64,000 nucleotides of DNA from Mycolicibacter algericus DSM 45454. Its GTDB lineage: Bacteria; Actinomycetota; Actinomycetes; Mycobacteriales; Mycobacteriaceae. How positions within the stretch are numbered: the stretch's first letter is position 1; every line of letters starts with the position of its first letter. The stretch lies in NCBI RefSeq assembly GCF_002086455.1, contig NZ_MVHC01000002.1, positions 186,001-250,000 of the forward strand, in the 5' to 3' direction. The position numbers and the translations under genes were made by a program. The notes beneath the pieces are model-generated. The model did not search any database. It saw nothing but the letters and a program-made list of their open reading frames with translations, and had not been told where the DNA came from. Below are positions 12,217 through 22,924 of the stretch, in pieces.

Positions 12217-15143
12217 GGGTTAAAACAGTCCTTTCGCGTCGCCGCGGCAGCAGCGGTGTCATCACGGAGCGTCGCGGTCAGTTGCGCCGCGGTCATGCCC
12301 GCCAGCAGCGGTCCGAGCGCCACCCTTCTCCCGGTTGTCCGGGCCAGCCGCTTGCGCAGGTCCAGGGCGAGCAGTGAATCCATGCCGAGGTCGACCAATG
12401 CCCGATGCATGTCGATGTCGTCGGTGCGGTCCAGGCCGAGCACCGCCGCGAGTTCGCCGACCACGACGTCGCCGACCGGGCGATCCCCCGATATGGCGCT
12501 CGCGGGTGCCGCGGTGACGTCGAAGGGAGAGGGAACGCCCTGGCTGTCGAAGAACACCCCCAGCCGGTCGAAGTCGGCGGCCAATATCGCCGGGTCGTTC
12601 GGCGTGGCGCTGAGCCCCGCGGTGATCGCGGCCTCGGGCGCCATCGGGGTCAGACCGGTCCGGGCGATCCGGTTCTTCTCCTCGCCGCTCACCACGGCCA
12701 CGCTCTGCCACAATCCCCACCGGATCGAGTTGGCGCTACGGCCCTGCGCCCGCAGCCGGCTCACCAGGGTGTCGGCCATCCGGTTGGCCGCTGCGTAGAG
12801 GCCGTGTCCCGAGCCGCCCCACAGCGCCAACACCGACGAGCAGACCAGCACCTGGGCGTCGGGGCGCTGCGGCCAGTGTCGCACCAGATTGTCCAGGCCG
12901 ATCACTTTGGCGCCGAGGGCGTCCCTAACCGCTGCCTCGGTGATCTGCTCGGCGGCGACCGCTTCCGCCGAAGCGGTGTGCACCACGAGCCCGGCCGGGG
13001 CCGGGTGATGCTGGGAGATCAGCGCCGCAAGTGCGGCATCGTCGGTGATGTCGCACCGGATTGCGGTGATGCGCGCCCCGGTACGCATGCGCAGGGCATC
13101 CAATCGGTCCGCGGTGGCGTCGGTGTCGCCGCTGCGGCTGAGCAGGCTGATGTCGCGGGCGCCGTGGTCGGCGCAGAACGCCGCGAAAGCCATCCCGATG
13201 GCGCCGGTGCCGCCGCTGATCACCACGGTCTCCGGGATCGCGGGCATGGCCGGGGCGGCATCGGATCGCACCAGTCGGCGCACCGAAAGGCGGCCGGCGC
13301 GCACCGCGACTTCGGTGTCGGTCAGGCTCAGCGCGGCCACCGCGGCGCCGATGTCGTCGGCGGTCGGATCGACCGGCAGATCCAGGTGCGCGAACGTCTG
13401 GTCGGGGTGGGCGAATCCGGTGCTGCGGTGCAGTGCCGCCAGCGCGGCGGCCTGGGGCCGCGGCGGCAGGTCACCGTCGAGTTGCTCGGCGCCGGCGGTG
13501 ATGAGCCAGACGCGTCGGCAGTGGACTCCGAGCGCCGGCGGCGCCTGGGCCACGGCAGGACCAGTGAACGCGGTTGCCACCGCGGTGATCTCGATATCGT
13601 CGGCAGGGGGTGCGACGAGCACCAGCTGTTCGGCATGTGCCGGGTCCACGGGGTCGGCGCCCATCGCCGCGATCAGTTCTGCTGCGAGCTCCGGCGATTG
13701 CCCGGTGTAGTCGATGACGGCCATCCCGGCGGGCCGATCCTCCGGGACCTCGATCGATTGCCATTGTTCGCTCATGACCACCGGCAGCCGGTGGCGCGGC
13801 GCGGGGGTCTTCCTGCCGGCCCACAGCCGGGTGGTATGCATCGGCGCGTGCGGGAAATGGCGCAGCGGCGCGGTGGACGGCGCGGCGAAATCCCGCCAGC
13901 GGTAACCGGGGTCGGTGATGGCCGCGGCGGCGATGTTGGCCGCCAACGCCTCGCCGGCCGGCTGATCACGGTCGGTGCTGGCCAGCACCTGAGCGGTGCC
14001 GGCGACATCTCCGAGAGGCACGAGCAGGGTGGGATGCGCCGACATCTCGATGAAATTGGTGACACCGCGCGCCACTGCGGCGGCGGCGGCCAGGTCGAAC
14101 CGCACCTGCTGGCGGAGATTGTCGAACCAATACTGCCGGAAGGTCTTTCCCGGCGGGATCGGCCCGCCGTACACCGATCCGATGAATTCCACCGGGGCGC
14201 CGTGGAATTGCGCATCCGGTAACCGCGCGGTCATGCGGTCGCGCAGCGGCTCCAAGACGCTGGTGTGCGCCGGGTAGCGTACCGCCAGCTCGCGGGCGAA
14301 CACCCCGCGCCGGTCGGCGCGTTCCAGGATTTGCTGCACCGCAGCCCATTCGCCGGAAACCACGACCGACTCGGGACCGTTGATCACCGACAGCTCCAGC
14401 CAGCCCGAGATGCCGGCGATGAGTTCGGCGGCGTCGTCGGCGGCCAGGGCGATCATCGCCATGCCGAAGCGGCCAGCGGCGTTGTCGGCCAGCAGATCGG
14501 TCAGTTCCGCACGCGCGATCACCACCGCAGCCGCGGCATCCAGGTCCACCGCTCCGGCGGTGTAGGCGGCGGCGAGTTCCCCCAGGCTGTGTCCGACGGT
14601 GATGTCGGGCAGTACGCCGAAATGCCGCCAGGTGGCGGCCAGCGCCGCGGCGTGCGTGAACTGGGCGGCCTGCACCACCACCGGATCCGGGTCGTCGGCG
14701 CCGCGCAGATAGGTCAGCGGCGAGGCGTGCCCGGCACGGCGGAAGGCATCCTCGCAGCGGTCCGCCTCGGCGCAATAGGCCGCAATTCCGAACAGGTCGG
14801 CGCCCATGCCCGGCCACTGGTTGCCCTGCCCGGGAAACACGAAGGCGATGCGGGCGGCCTCCTGACGGTGCGACCGGGCCACCAGCGGATGCTCGACATC
14901 ATGGTAGACGGCGTCCAGGCCGCTGATCAGTTCGTCGGTGTCGCGCGCCCGAATCACGGTGCGGTACCGGCGGATCGGGCGGGTGGCCCGCAGCGTTTGC
15001 GCGACGGCCCCGACACCGGCGGGCCGGTTGCGCAGGTAGCGTGCCAGCGCGCCGGCTTCGGCTTGTACCAGGTCGCGGGCGTGTGCCGAGATGAGGACGG
15101 GGGTGCGGCCGTCGGGCAGCGCGGCCGGGTGACTGTTCAGCAC
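12213..15143 (-). CDS. mbtD: MbtD, polyketide synthase subunit (AT-KR-ACP)
   Basis: 976 residues; M. tuberculosis MbtD is about 1,000. It has an acyltransferase ([12 protein letters not shown]; nucleophile motif [11 protein letters not shown]), a ketoreductase ([12 protein letters not shown], then an SSVLALWG...YAAANRMAD active-site region) and a C-terminal acyl carrier site ([11 protein letters not shown]). Together with the ketosynthase MbtC it makes the 3-hydroxyacyl (classically 3-hydroxybutyryl) unit inserted between the two lysines. GTG start at 15141-15143 overlaps the mbtC stop by seven bases; the TGA overlaps the mbtE ATG. Confidence 0.92.
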   Translation of the reverse strand: MLNSHPAALPDGRTPVLISAHARDLVQAEAGALARYLRNRPAGVGAVAQTLRATRPIRRYRTVIRARDTDELISGLDAVYHDVEHPLVARSHRQEAARIAFVFPGQGNQWPGMGADLFGIAAYCAEADRCEDAFRRAGHASPLTYLRGADDPDPVVVQAAQFTHAAALAATWRHFGVLPDITVGHSLGELAAAYTAGAVDLDAAAAVVIARAELTDLLADNAAGRFGMAMIALAADDAAELIAGISGWLELSVINGPESVVVSGEWAAVQQILERADRRGVFARELAVRYPAHTSVLEPLRDRMTARLPDAQFHGAPVEFIGSVYGGPIPPGKTFRQYWFDNLRQQVRFDLAAAAAVARGVTNFIEMSAHPTLLVPLGDVAGTAQVLASTDRDQPAGEALAANIAAAAITDPGYRWRDFAAPSTAPLRHFPHAPMHTTRLWAGRKTPAPRHRLPVVMSEQWQSIEVPEDRPAGMAVIDYTGQSPELAAELIAAMGADPVDPAHAEQLVLVAPPADDIEITAVATAFTGPAVAQAPPALGVHCRRVWLITAGAEQLDGDLPPRPQAAALAALHRSTGFAHPDQTFAHLDLPVDPTADDIGAAVAALSLTDTEVAVRAGRLSVRRLVRSDAAPAMPAIPETVVISGGTGAIGMAFAAFCADHGARDISLLSRSGDTDATADRLDALRMRTGARITAIRCDITDDAALAALISQHHPAPAGLVVHTASAEAVAAEQITEAAVRDALGAKVIGLDNLVRHWPQRPDAQVLVCSSVLALWGGSGHGLYAAANRMADTLVSRLRAQGRSANSIRWGLWQSVAVVSGEEKNRIARTGLTPMAPEAAITAGLSATPNDPAILAADFDRLGVFFDSQGVPSPFDVTAAPASAISGDRPVGDVVVGELAAVLGLDRTDDIDMHRALVDLGMDSLLALDLRKRLARTTGRRVALGPLLAGMTAAQLTATLRDDTAAAAATRKDCFNP

Positions 15144-16480
15144 GCTGCCACCGCCTGGCTGTCGCGGGTGTCATCGACAGCGACGATCACATGCGCGTTG
15201 GTGCCACTCATCCCGAACGCCGAGACCGATCCGATCCGGCGGCCGTCGCTCGCCGGCCAGGCGGTCAAGGCGTCGGCCAATGTGATGCCCCCGCCCTCCC
15301 CGCCGTCCCAGTCGACGCCGTCGTGCCACCCCTCGTCGACGTGCAGCGTCGGTGGTATCGCCCGGTTTTCGGCGGCAAGCAGCACCTTGCTCAGGCCGAG
15401 CGCACCGGCCGCGGCCTGCGTGTGCCCGATGTTGGACTTGACCGACCCGAGCCGCGGTCCAGCGCCCGGCTCGGTGACTGCGCCGTACACGTTGATCAGC
15501 GACCGCAGTTCGACGGGGTCACCGACCCGGGTGCCGGTGCCGTGCCCCTCGATCATCCCGACCTGGCGTGGGTGCACGTCGGCGTCGGTAAGCGCGTGCC
15601 GGAACAGCCGCTGCTGCGCCTGCTCACTGGGGGTGAGCAGCCCGGTGGTGTGGCCGTCCTGGTTGAGCCGGCTGGCCAGGATCTCGCCGTAGATGTGGCG
15701 ATGTTCGCGCAGGGCGGCCGACTTGCGCTGCAGCACAAATATTCCGGCGCCTTCGGCCCATACCGTTCCCGAGGCGGCAGCACTGTAGGGTCGGCAATGG
15801 CCGTCGTCGGAGAGCGCGTGCTGCTTGGAGAACTCGACGAAAAAGCCGGGTGAGCCCATCACGCACACGCCACCGGCGAGCGCCATGTCGGTGTCGCCGG
15901 TCCGAATCGCCTGTATCGCCAGGTGCAGCGCCGACAGCGCTGACGAGCAGGAGGTGTCGACGGTGATCGCCGGTCCGGCCAGCCCGAGGGTGTAGGCGAC
16001 GCGGCCGGAGATCACCGACAGTGCGGTGCCGGGTAGCAGGTGACCGCTGTGCTCGGAGAACTGAGCCATGTCCGGGCCGTAGCCGGTAACGGATGCGCCG
16101 AGGTAGACGCCGACGTCGTGGCCGGTGAGTTCGTCCGGGTTGATGCCGGCGTCCTCGCACGCACGCCAGGCCACTCGCAGCGCAACCCGCTGCTGCGGGT
16201 CCATCGCAACAGCTTCGCGTGGCGCGATGCCGAAGAAGCCGGGGTCGAATTCGGTGGCGCCGGACAGGAACCCACCGGAGTCGCAGAGCGGTTTGAAACC
16301 GTCACGGTGTGATCCGTCGATGAGTTCGTGCACCGCCCAGTCCCGGTCGTCGGGAATGGTGCTCAGCGCTTCGCGCCCGTCAGCCAGCAGTGACCAGTAC
16401 TGCTCGGCGGTCTCGATACCCCCGGGCGCTTCGACGCCCAGACCGACTATGACGACCGGATCCTCGCACCGGTCAGGCAT
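15137..16480 (-). CDS. mbtC: MbtC, stand-alone polyketide ketosynthase
   Basis: Single ketosynthase domain of 447 residues from the chosen ATG (16478-16480); an upstream in-frame ATG at 16510 would add ten residues and a deeper overlap with mbtT, so it was not preferred. The catalytic triad is visible: Cys in VDTSCSSAL, His in EGHGTGTRVGDP, His in KSNIGHTQAAAG. It pairs in trans with MbtD to form the hydroxyacyl extension of the siderophore backbone. Lies between mbtT and mbtD with overlapping ends, so it is translationally coupled. Confidence 0.92.
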   Translation of the reverse strand: MPDRCEDPVVIVGLGVEAPGGIETAEQYWSLLADGREALSTIPDDRDWAVHELIDGSHRDGFKPLCDSGGFLSGATEFDPGFFGIAPREAVAMDPQQRVALRVAWRACEDAGINPDELTGHDVGVYLGASVTGYGPDMAQFSEHSGHLLPGTALSVISGRVAYTLGLAGPAITVDTSCSSALSALHLAIQAIRTGDTDMALAGGVCVMGSPGFFVEFSKQHALSDDGHCRPYSAAASGTVWAEGAGIFVLQRKSAALREHRHIYGEILASRLNQDGHTTGLLTPSEQAQQRLFRHALTDADVHPRQVGMIEGHGTGTRVGDPVELRSLINVYGAVTEPGAGPRLGSVKSNIGHTQAAAGALGLSKVLLAAENRAIPPTLHVDEGWHDGVDWDGGEGGGITLADALTAWPASDGRRIGSVSAFGMSGTNAHVIVAVDDTRDSQAVAAC

Positions 16481-17219
16481 TGGCGATGATCCGATTCGCG
16501 AGAGCGTCAATGTGCTCGTAATGGTAGAAATGCCCGCCGTCGTACAGCGAGAGCGTGCAGGCGCCGGTGGTGTGATCGGCCCAGCGCTTCAGCAGGTCAG
16601 TGCCCACCCGGTCATCAGATCGGCCGCCGAGCACGTTGATGTCCGCGCGGATGGTCACCTCCGGCGCGCACCGGTAACGGTTGAACGCCTGGTAGTCCGC
16701 GCGCACGGGGGTCAGCAGCAAGGCGAGGAACTCCTGGTCGGCGAGGATTCGAGGGTCAGTGCCGCCGAGTTGCTCCAACTCCGCGCGCAGGTCGGCGTCC
16801 CCGGTCGGCACCTTGCGCAGCCCGGCCACCGCGCCCGGTGCCGGCCCCGCCGAGGCCCACAGCCGCTGGACCTCGATACCGCGCTGTTCGGCAAGGCGGG
16901 CGAACTCGAATGCGACGATGGAGCCCATGCTGTGGCCGAACAGCCGCAGCGGGCCGAGTTCCTCCCAGGGGCCGGCGTCGAACAGTCCTTGAGCCAGCTC
17001 CGGCAGGGTCTCGGCGGCAGGTTCGCGAAACCGGTCGGCGCGCTGCGGATACTGCATGACGTAGGTGTCGACGCCGCCGGCCAACGCCAGCGCCAGCGGG
17101 CGGTAATTGACGGCCGCTCCGCCGGCGTGCGGGAAGACCAGCGTTGCCGGGCCGGGGCCGGAGAAGTGGCCGATCCAGGTGGGAAAACGCGCGACGGCCG
17201 AGATGTCGTCGCCGGCCAT
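16473..17219 (-). CDS. mbtT: MbtT, type II thioesterase of the mycobactin NRPS
   Basis: 248 residues from the ATG at 17217-17219, chosen because GGAGGAG stands seven bases upstream. Alpha/beta hydrolase of the TEII/GrsT type: VFPHAGGAAVNY, nucleophile motif GHSMGS, and a C-terminal GGHFYHYEH with the catalytic His. TEIIs clear misloaded carrier domains. It is the first gene of the mbtT-C-D-E-F-G run. MbtB in this window ends straight after its carrier domain, so this free-standing enzyme is the only thioesterase seen in the locus. Confidence 0.9.
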   Translation of the reverse strand: MAGDDISAVARFPTWIGHFSGPGPATLVFPHAGGAAVNYRPLALALAGGVDTYVMQYPQRADRFREPAAETLPELAQGLFDAGPWEELGPLRLFGHSMGSIVAFEFARLAEQRGIEVQRLWASAGPAPGAVAGLRKVPTGDADLRAELEQLGGTDPRILADQEFLALLLTPVRADYQAFNRYRCAPEVTIRADINVLGGRSDDRVGTDLLKRWADHTTGACTLSLYDGGHFYHYEHIDALANRIIANA

Positions 17220-17247
17220 CCGATCTCCTCCGCACACTCGCTGGGTG

Positions 17248-17266
17248 TTAGTAAAGGCTGCCCTAA
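17248..17266. promoter_or_regulatory. IdeR iron box (mbtT / SnoaL-like intergenic)
   Basis: TTAGTAAAGGCTGCCCTAA matches the mycobacterial IdeR/DtxR consensus TTAGGTTAGGCTAACCTAA at 14 of 19 positions, with both outer half-site ends intact. It lies 29 bases upstream of mbtT and between the divergent mbtT and SnoaL-like genes. Expected effect: repression by Fe-loaded IdeR, derepression in iron starvation. Confidence 0.75.
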
Positions 17267-17384
17267 TTTCCCCGGGTAAGGTTACCCCCATCGCGGGCGG
17301 CCGGGGAAATCCGGGCGAGCGCTCCGCCGCACGGAACGCGCGTTCGGCAACAGCGGGGCCACCACGTGGGCCACACTCCTGCCC

Positions 17385-17759
17385 ATGATGGATGTCCGCG
17401 CCACGATCGACACCTACCTGCGCGCCTGGATGCAGCAGGACCCAGACCTCATCGTCACGATCTTCACCGACGACGCGACCTACCACGAGCGGGTACTCCA
17501 GGAACCGATTCGCACTCGGGCCGGGATCCGCGACTATTGGCGGACCAAGGTCGTGGAAGGCCAAGCCGACATCGACGCCCGGCTGCTCAACCTCTACACC
17601 GCCACTGACGGCACCACGGTGATCGCCGAATGGGAAGCCACCTTCGATGACCGCGTCCAAGGGCAGCGCAAGCGGATGCGCGAAGTCGCCATTCTGGAGT
17701 TCGCCGGGGAGCAGATCGCCAGCCTGCGCGAATACTGGGCGTCAGACGTCATCGGCTGA
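17385..17759 (+). CDS. SnoaL-like / NTF2-fold small protein
   Basis: 124 residues (two adjacent ATG codons; 17385 or 17388). The pattern RATIDTYLRAWMQQDPDL, then TIFTDDATYHE, R-x-GIRDYW and a C-terminal LREYWASD is typical of the SnoaL-like/NTF2-fold superfamily, which covers small cyclases, hydratases and ligand-binding proteins. No substrate can be read from sequence. It is transcribed away from mbtT, with the IdeR box 118 bases upstream, so iron control is possible but not shown. No gene of this type is known to me in standard mycobactin clusters. Confidence 0.7.
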   Translation: MMDVRATIDTYLRAWMQQDPDLIVTIFTDDATYHERVLQEPIRTRAGIRDYWRTKVVEGQADIDARLLNLYTATDGTTVIAEWEATFDDRVQGQRKRMREVAILEFAGEQIASLREYWASDVIG

Positions 17760-17801
17760 GGGCGTCGGGCCGGATCGGATTCCACGGCCGGCCGAGCCGC
17801 C

Positions 17802-18401
17802 TCAACCACGTACGACGACGTTGTCGAACCCGGAGGTGCTCACCTCGGGATCCCCGAAGCGGTAGGTCACCCGGTTGTCGACACCGGATGTGGTGATCGC
17901 TGGGGTGAAGTCGACGGTGATGACGTTGCCGATGCCCGAGACGGTCAACCCCGCGCACCGGCCGGTGAGCGTGATCGTATTGCGGACGCCGCTCACCGAG
18001 ACCTGGTTACCGGCGCATGCCAGGGTCTTGTCTTGCCCGGCGCCGGAGACGGTGATGGTGTCGGCGCGGCCAGGCGTCGGATTGGCCGGCGACGCCGAGG
18101 CGGGCGGCACCACCGGGACCGATCGCGATGGTGTCGGCGCCGCAGTGCTGGGCACGGTGGGGAACCCGGGCGTCGTACCGGTCGGGCCGCGGGAGATCAA
18201 GAACATCGCTGCGGCGGCGACCGTCACGAAGACCGCCGCCATCGCACGGACCGCGACGCCGATCCCGCGCCCGTTGCCTGCCGTCGGCGATACCTGCTCG
18301 GCGCCGGCCGAGGAGACGGTGACTTCGGCGGCTTTGGCGAAGTCCGACAGCGGGCGCTCCAGTTCCCGGATCCGGGCCTCGGGGTCGTCGTCGGCGCTCA
18401 C
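17802..18401 (-). CDS. DUF3060 membrane-anchored protein
   Basis: 199 residues from a GTG at 18399-18401 (the frame continues upstream without a good start). An N-terminal cytosolic stretch (DDDPEARIRELERPL) precedes one transmembrane segment (AVFVTVAAAAMFLIS), a Pro/Ser/Thr-rich linker and a C-terminal block of repeating beta-strand phrases (ITVSGAGQD, VSVSGVRNTITLTG, LTVSGIGNVITVDF, VSTSGFDNVVVRG). That is the DUF3060 pattern common in mycobacterial exported proteins of unknown function. It follows irtB on the same strand by 73 bases; whether it belongs to the iron operon is unknown. Confidence 0.75.
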   Translation of the reverse strand: MSADDDPEARIRELERPLSDFAKAAEVTVSSAGAEQVSPTAGNGRGIGVAVRAMAAVFVTVAAAAMFLISRGPTGTTPGFPTVPSTAAPTPSRSVPVVPPASASPANPTPGRADTITVSGAGQDKTLACAGNQVSVSGVRNTITLTGRCAGLTVSGIGNVITVDFTPAITTSGVDNRVTYRFGDPEVSTSGFDNVVVRG

Positions 18402-18474
18402 CCTAGGAATGATCGCACAGGCGATCAATGGCGATGGCCCGCTGCGCCCGGCTCCGCCGTTCTTGCGGCCATCG

Positions 18475-20214
18475 CTAGCCGGCGTGGATGCGCCATCCGG
18501 AGGCATCGTTCTGTTGCCGCCAGAATTCGTCGAAACGCCCGCCGGCGCACTGCAATTCCTCGATCGTGCCGTCCTCGATGACCCGACCGTCGTCGAGGAA
18601 CAGCACCCGGTCGGCTTGTGCGATGCTGGCCAGCCGGTGCGCGACGATCACTCGGGTGCGCGGCCGCAGCTCGGCGCTGAGCGCATCGACGACCGCGGCC
18701 TCGTTCTCGGTGTCCAGGGCACTGGTCGCTTCGTCGACCAGCAGCACCGGTGCGGGCTTGAGCAGGGCGCGAGCGATGCTGACCCGTTGGCGCTCGCCGC
18801 CGGACAGCGCCGCGCCGGCTTCTCCTACCCGCGTGTCGGTGCCGTCTGGCAGTCGGGCCACCAGCTCGTCGACCCGGGCCAGTTCGGTGGCCCGCTGGAC
18901 AGACTCCTGATCGGCGTCGGGGTCTCCGACCAGGATGTTGTCCCGGATCGTGCCGTCCAGCAGGTAGGGATGCTGGAACACCATGGTGCTCGCCGCTCGG
19001 CGTGACAGCGCGTCGAGTTCGGCGGCGTCGGCCCCGTCCAGCAAGACCCGGCCGCCGGTCGGTTCGTGCAGACCGGCGATCAGGGCCAGGATGGTGCTCT
19101 TTCCCGACCCGGACGGCCCGACGATAGCGGTCGTGGTGCCCGGCTCCAGTGTGAAACTGACTCGGTCCAGCACCGGCTCGCCGCCCGACTCATAGCCGAA
19201 GGTGACGTTGTCGAACTCGATGCGGGGAGCCCCGGCACCACCGGGAAGCTCACGATCGCCGACCTGCAACGCCGGTGCGGTCAGCACGGCCCGGATCCGC
19301 TCCAGGCTGGCACGCGTCGATTCCAGTGCCGGTCCCAGCTCGCTGATGGTTGTGAAGGGTTCCAGGTAGCGGGCAGTCACAACGATGAGCGCAATCGCTT
19401 CCGGAACGCCCAGGGTGCCGCGCACGGTCAGCGCAGTGGTCGCGCCGGCGAGCAGGATCAATGCCCCCTGGCTGGCCAGGCTAAACAACAGCTGGCCGGG
19501 AATCTGCATGAGCAGCAGCCGCATTGCCGCGCCGTGCTGGGCGGTCAGGGCCGCACCGACGGTGCTGCGTTCGGGTTCGACCCGCCGCGCCGCGCGCAGT
19601 GCCTGCTGGGTGCGGGCGAACTCGATGATGCGCTCGGTCAGCGCGGTGTTGGCTTCTCCGGCGGCGACGTCGGCGCGGGCACTGAGCCGGTTGGCCGCCC
19701 ACAGCGCCCCCAGCAGCAGCGGCACGCCGCCCAGGGCGGCCAGACCCAGCTGCCACGAGACGCCGAGCAGCGCCACCGCGATCGCCGGCGGCAGCAGGAT
19801 GGCGCTGATCAGCGGGGTCAGCAGGTTGACGACCAGGCTGACCAGTTCGGGGCCGGTGGCCGCGATCGCCTGCCGCGCGGTGGCGGTGTTGTCGGCGGTG
19901 AACCAGTCCAGCCGGACCGCCGGCAGCCGGTCGGCGACATCGTGCTGGGTGTGATCGAGGACGGCGAACCCGACATCGAATCCGATTCGCGCGCACGCGA
20001 AGTCGATCAGCCAGCCGGCAATGGTCACCGCGGTCAGCCAGCCCAGCCAGCTCAGCGCACGGCTCGGGTCATCGGAGAACAGCGCGGCCACCAGTGGGAC
20101 GAGCAAAACGGTGCCCACCGCCCGCGCCACCACCGACAGCAGCGTCAGTACGGTGTAGCCGACGAGCCGGCCGCGACGGTCTGGCGGAATCAGCCGGATC
20201 AGGGTGCGGATCAC
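18475..20214 (-). CDS. irtB: IrtB, ABC half-transporter for ferric siderophore import
   Basis: 579 residues from the GTG at 20212-20214, the same length as M. tuberculosis IrtB (Rv1349) as I recall. Six-helix transmembrane domain (~1-310) then a nucleotide-binding domain: Walker [10 protein letters not shown], signature [10 protein letters not shown], Walker [13 protein letters not shown], switch His in VIVAHRL. Forms a heterodimer with IrtA that imports Fe-carboxymycobactin/mycobactin. GTG overlaps the irtA stop by four bases, so the two halves are co-translated. Confidence 0.94.
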   Translation of the reverse strand: MIRTLIRLIPPDRRGRLVGYTVLTLLSVVARAVGTVLLVPLVAALFSDDPSRALSWLGWLTAVTIAGWLIDFACARIGFDVGFAVLDHTQHDVADRLPAVRLDWFTADNTATARQAIAATGPELVSLVVNLLTPLISAILLPPAIAVALLGVSWQLGLAALGGVPLLLGALWAANRLSARADVAAGEANTALTERIIEFARTQQALRAARRVEPERSTVGAALTAQHGAAMRLLLMQIPGQLLFSLASQGALILLAGATTALTVRGTLGVPEAIALIVVTARYLEPFTTISELGPALESTRASLERIRAVLTAPALQVGDRELPGGAGAPRIEFDNVTFGYESGGEPVLDRVSFTLEPGTTTAIVGPSGSGKSTILALIAGLHEPTGGRVLLDGADAAELDALSRRAASTMVFQHPYLLDGTIRDNILVGDPDADQESVQRATELARVDELVARLPDGTDTRVGEAGAALSGGERQRVSIARALLKPAPVLLVDEATSALDTENEAAVVDALSAELRPRTRVIVAHRLASIAQADRVLFLDDGRVIEDGTIEELQCAGGRFDEFWRQQNDASGWRIHAG

Positions 20215-22799
20215 GGTGTCGCCTCCGCTCCGACGCCGACCGCCCGGCGCCCGGTCTCCCACAGCTGCAGATAGCGTCCCCCCGCTGCGAGCAGTTGGTC
20301 GTGGCGGCCTTGTTCGACGACGGCGCCGTGGTCGAGCACCACGATCTGATCCGCGCCGGTGACGGTGTGCAGCCGGTGGGCGATGACCAGCACGGTGCGG
20401 TCCTTGGTCAGCTGGTTCAGGGCTTGCTGCACCAGGTATTCCGATTCGGGGTCGGCGAAGGCGGTGGCCTCGTCGAGGATGAGCACGCCGGTGTCGGCGA
20501 GGATGGCGCGTGCGATGGTGAGCCGTTGGCGCTCACCGCCGGAGAGTGCCGCGGCGGCGCCGAGCACGGTGTCGTAGCCGTTGGGCAGCCGCAGGATCCG
20601 GTCGTGGATCTGGGCTTGGCGCGCAGCATGGTGCACCTGCTGGTCGGTGGCATCGGGCACCGCCAACGCGATGTTGTCGCGGACACTGCCGTGAACCAGC
20701 TGAGTCTCCTGCAACACGAACCCGACACGATGATAGAGGTCGTCGGCAGACAGGGACCGAATATCCTGTCCGTCAACGGTTATCGCGCCCTCCTGCACGT
20801 CATGGAAGCGGGCCAGCAGAGCGGCCAGCGTGGACTTGCCGGATCCTGACGGGCCGACCAGCGCGGTCACCGTGCCGGGCCGCAGCGTCAGCGACACATC
20901 GCGAATCACCGGCACACCCGGGCGGTAGCCGAAGCTGACCGCTTCGAAGCGCACCGTCCCGGCCGGCTGCGGATCCTCCACTGCCGGCGAAGCAGGCTCG
21001 GTCACGGCGAGTTCGGCTTCGTCCAGGGCGATCTGCAGGCGCCGGGCTGCCAGCATGCCGCCGCGGATTCCGCCGACGCCCAGGCCGATACCCAACAGCC
21101 GGGCACCGAAGGTGGTCCCCAGTAACAGGAACGGCAGCAGGCTCACCGGGTCCATCCGGCCGAGAACGATGAGCGGGGTCCCGGTCAGCATGATCAGCCA
21201 CAGGAAGGTGGACGGGCGCGTGACCAGATCCATCAGCGTCTTCTTGCCGATAAAGGGCCGCTGCCAGTCCACCAGAAAATTGATGTACTCGTCGAGGCGG
21301 CGGCGGAAGCTCGAGGCCGCCGCCCCACCGAACACCCGGATCACCGGCTGCCCCTCCAAGTAGGTGCCGGCTTCGCCGTTCATCCGCTCGGCCCAGCGCT
21401 GCGCCTGACTGATCTTGGGACCCGACTGGGTCATCATCACCGACATCAGCACCAGGTAGATCAGCACCGGCACAAACAGCACGAGCGCCACCCGCCAGTC
21501 CACCACAAACAGGTAGACCAACACCGCGACCGGTGCCACGACCGCGGCGACGGCATCGGGGATGGCGTGGGTCACCAGATAGTGCAGCGACAGGGTGTCG
21601 TCGGCGACCAGTTGCTTGATCGAGCCGGATCCGCGCGCGGTGAACCAGCCCAGCGGCAGCCGAGACAGCTTGCTCAGCAATCGCGTACGCAGCGCGCTGG
21701 CAAAGCGGGCGTCGACCACATGCAGCCACAGCGTCAGCCCCGCCCCCAACAGCGTCCCCAGGCCGAGCAGCGAAACCGCGGCGATCGCGAGCGTCCACAG
21801 CCGCGACTCGTCGGCGCCGGCGACCAACAGCCTCGCCAGCTCCACCAGCAGCACGAAGGGTGCCAGCTGCAGCAGCGTGATCACCGCCTGCAGCACGCCG
21901 GAGACGATCAGCGGCGCCTTCAGCGGGGCGAGCAGCCGACCCGCAGCCTGGGCACGCCACGCCCCCTTGGTGTTGACGCTGCGCTCACCAGGCACCTCAC
22001 TCGCACTTTTGTCTGGTGGCGGCAGAGTCAACGACGTTTCGGTGGGCCCGCGTTGAGTGCCCATGGCACGCCCGGCGGTCCAGTAGGCCTGCGCGTGGAC
22101 CTCAGATTTGGGAAACCCGAACTCGTTGCGCAACCGGGTCCGCAGCGCCTTGAGCGTCGCGGCTTCGGGGGTGGCCCAGGCATACCAGTCCGACCAGTCG
22201 CGAGCCTCGATGGCTGCGGCCAGCGAACTCGCATCACGGCGGGGCACCCAGTGCACCCGCAGCCGGGGGTGCTCACGCAGCGGAATCAGCAGGTCGTCGT
22301 CGTGGTGCTGTTCGAGATAGAGCTCGATCGGTATCTCCGGCGCGACGGTCCCGATGATGCCGTTGATTCCGGGAATCGACGCCGAGTCCCCCATCAGCAG
22401 GTAGCCGGCGGGCTGGGCGTCGGCCTCAGGCGCCTCGAAGCGCGAGGAGCCCATCAGCGACACCGCCGCGATGGTGGCTCCGGGTTCCACGGTGCGGGCC
22501 CAGCGGCTGGCGGGCCCGGCCGGTTCGTGCAGCACCATGTCGATCGCGAAACGCCCGGTAGCGGCGTCGCCCTCGGCGATGGTGTAGGCGCGCTGGAATT
22601 CGGTGTCCGAGCCGTCCGGGTCGGGGAACCAGAACCGCAGCCAGGCCGCGGGTTCGACACTCGCCTCGGTGAACAGGGTCGGTGAGTGCATCCAGATGCG
22701 GATGAAGTGCGGGGTGATCCGGCTGGTCTCGAGCACCGTCACGACGTGGTCCCGGGCGCCGAAGCCCCTAAGTATCGCGCCCTGCAAACCGCGCGCCAT
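20211..22799 (-). CDS. irtA: IrtA, siderophore importer with N-terminal FAD-reductase domain
   Basis: 862 residues. The N-terminal ~270 residues are a siderophore-interacting (SIP/ViuB-like) flavin domain ([34 protein letters not shown]), followed by an ABC transmembrane region (~290-590) and an ATPase domain (Walker [10 protein letters not shown], signature [10 protein letters not shown], Walker [13 protein letters not shown]). The flavin domain reduces Fe3+ on the incoming siderophore. ATG at 22797-22799 is preferred over the adjacent TTG. In M. tuberculosis irtAB sits far from the mbtA-H cluster; here it is inside it. Confidence 0.94.
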   Translation of the reverse strand: MARGLQGAILRGFGARDHVVTVLETSRITPHFIRIWMHSPTLFTEASVEPAAWLRFWFPDPDGSDTEFQRAYTIAEGDAATGRFAIDMVLHEPAGPASRWARTVEPGATIAAVSLMGSSRFEAPEADAQPAGYLLMGDSASIPGINGIIGTVAPEIPIELYLEQHHDDDLLIPLREHPRLRVHWVPRRDASSLAAAIEARDWSDWYAWATPEAATLKALRTRLRNEFGFPKSEVHAQAYWTAGRAMGTQRGPTETSLTLPPPDKSASEVPGERSVNTKGAWRAQAAGRLLAPLKAPLIVSGVLQAVITLLQLAPFVLLVELARLLVAGADESRLWTLAIAAVSLLGLGTLLGAGLTLWLHVVDARFASALRTRLLSKLSRLPLGWFTARGSGSIKQLVADDTLSLHYLVTHAIPDAVAAVVAPVAVLVYLFVVDWRVALVLFVPVLIYLVLMSVMMTQSGPKISQAQRWAERMNGEAGTYLEGQPVIRVFGGAAASSFRRRLDEYINFLVDWQRPFIGKKTLMDLVTRPSTFLWLIMLTGTPLIVLGRMDPVSLLPFLLLGTTFGARLLGIGLGVGGIRGGMLAARRLQIALDEAELAVTEPASPAVEDPQPAGTVRFEAVSFGYRPGVPVIRDVSLTLRPGTVTALVGPSGSGKSTLAALLARFHDVQEGAITVDGQDIRSLSADDLYHRVGFVLQETQLVHGSVRDNIALAVPDATDQQVHHAARQAQIHDRILRLPNGYDTVLGAAAALSGGERQRLTIARAILADTGVLILDEATAFADPESEYLVQQALNQLTKDRTVLVIAHRLHTVTGADQIVVLDHGAVVEQGRHDQLLAAGGRYLQLWETGRRAVGVGAEATP

Positions 22800-22866
22800 C
22801 AAGGTCCTTTCGCCGACGGTTACCCGCCCCGCGGGGGTGGGGCCTGGCGCTGCCGCCCAACCCGAC

Positions 22867-22885
22867 CGAGGTTACCCTATCCTCA
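22867..22885. promoter_or_regulatory. IdeR iron box upstream of irtA
   Basis: CGAGGTTACCCTATCCTCA matches the IdeR consensus at 13 of 19 positions, with AGGTTA and TAnCCT half sites. It is about 68 bases upstream of irtA (minus strand), in the space shared with divergent mbtK. Confidence 0.6.
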
Positions 22886-22901
22886 CTTTGACAGACAGGG
22901 C

Positions 22902-22920
22902 CTCCGGTAGGCTAACGGTT
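22902..22920. promoter_or_regulatory. Second IdeR-like box next to mbtK
   Basis: CTCCGGTAGGCTAACGGTT carries an intact TAGGCTAAC core (11 of 19 positions overall). It ends four bases before the mbtK ATG. With the box at 22867 it forms a tandem pair in the irtA-mbtK divergent promoter region. Confidence 0.45.
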
Positions 22921-22924
22921 CGTT

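Noticed and set aside
12213..16480. MbtC/MbtD as part of an unrelated polyketide pathway
   Set aside because: Order, overlaps and domain content match the mycobactin KS and AT-KR-ACP pair exactly.
16473..17660. A 395-residue version of MbtT starting at 17660
   Set aside because: The extra N-terminus is the antisense of the SnoaL-like gene and crosses the iron box; ATG 17219 has a strong ribosome-binding site.
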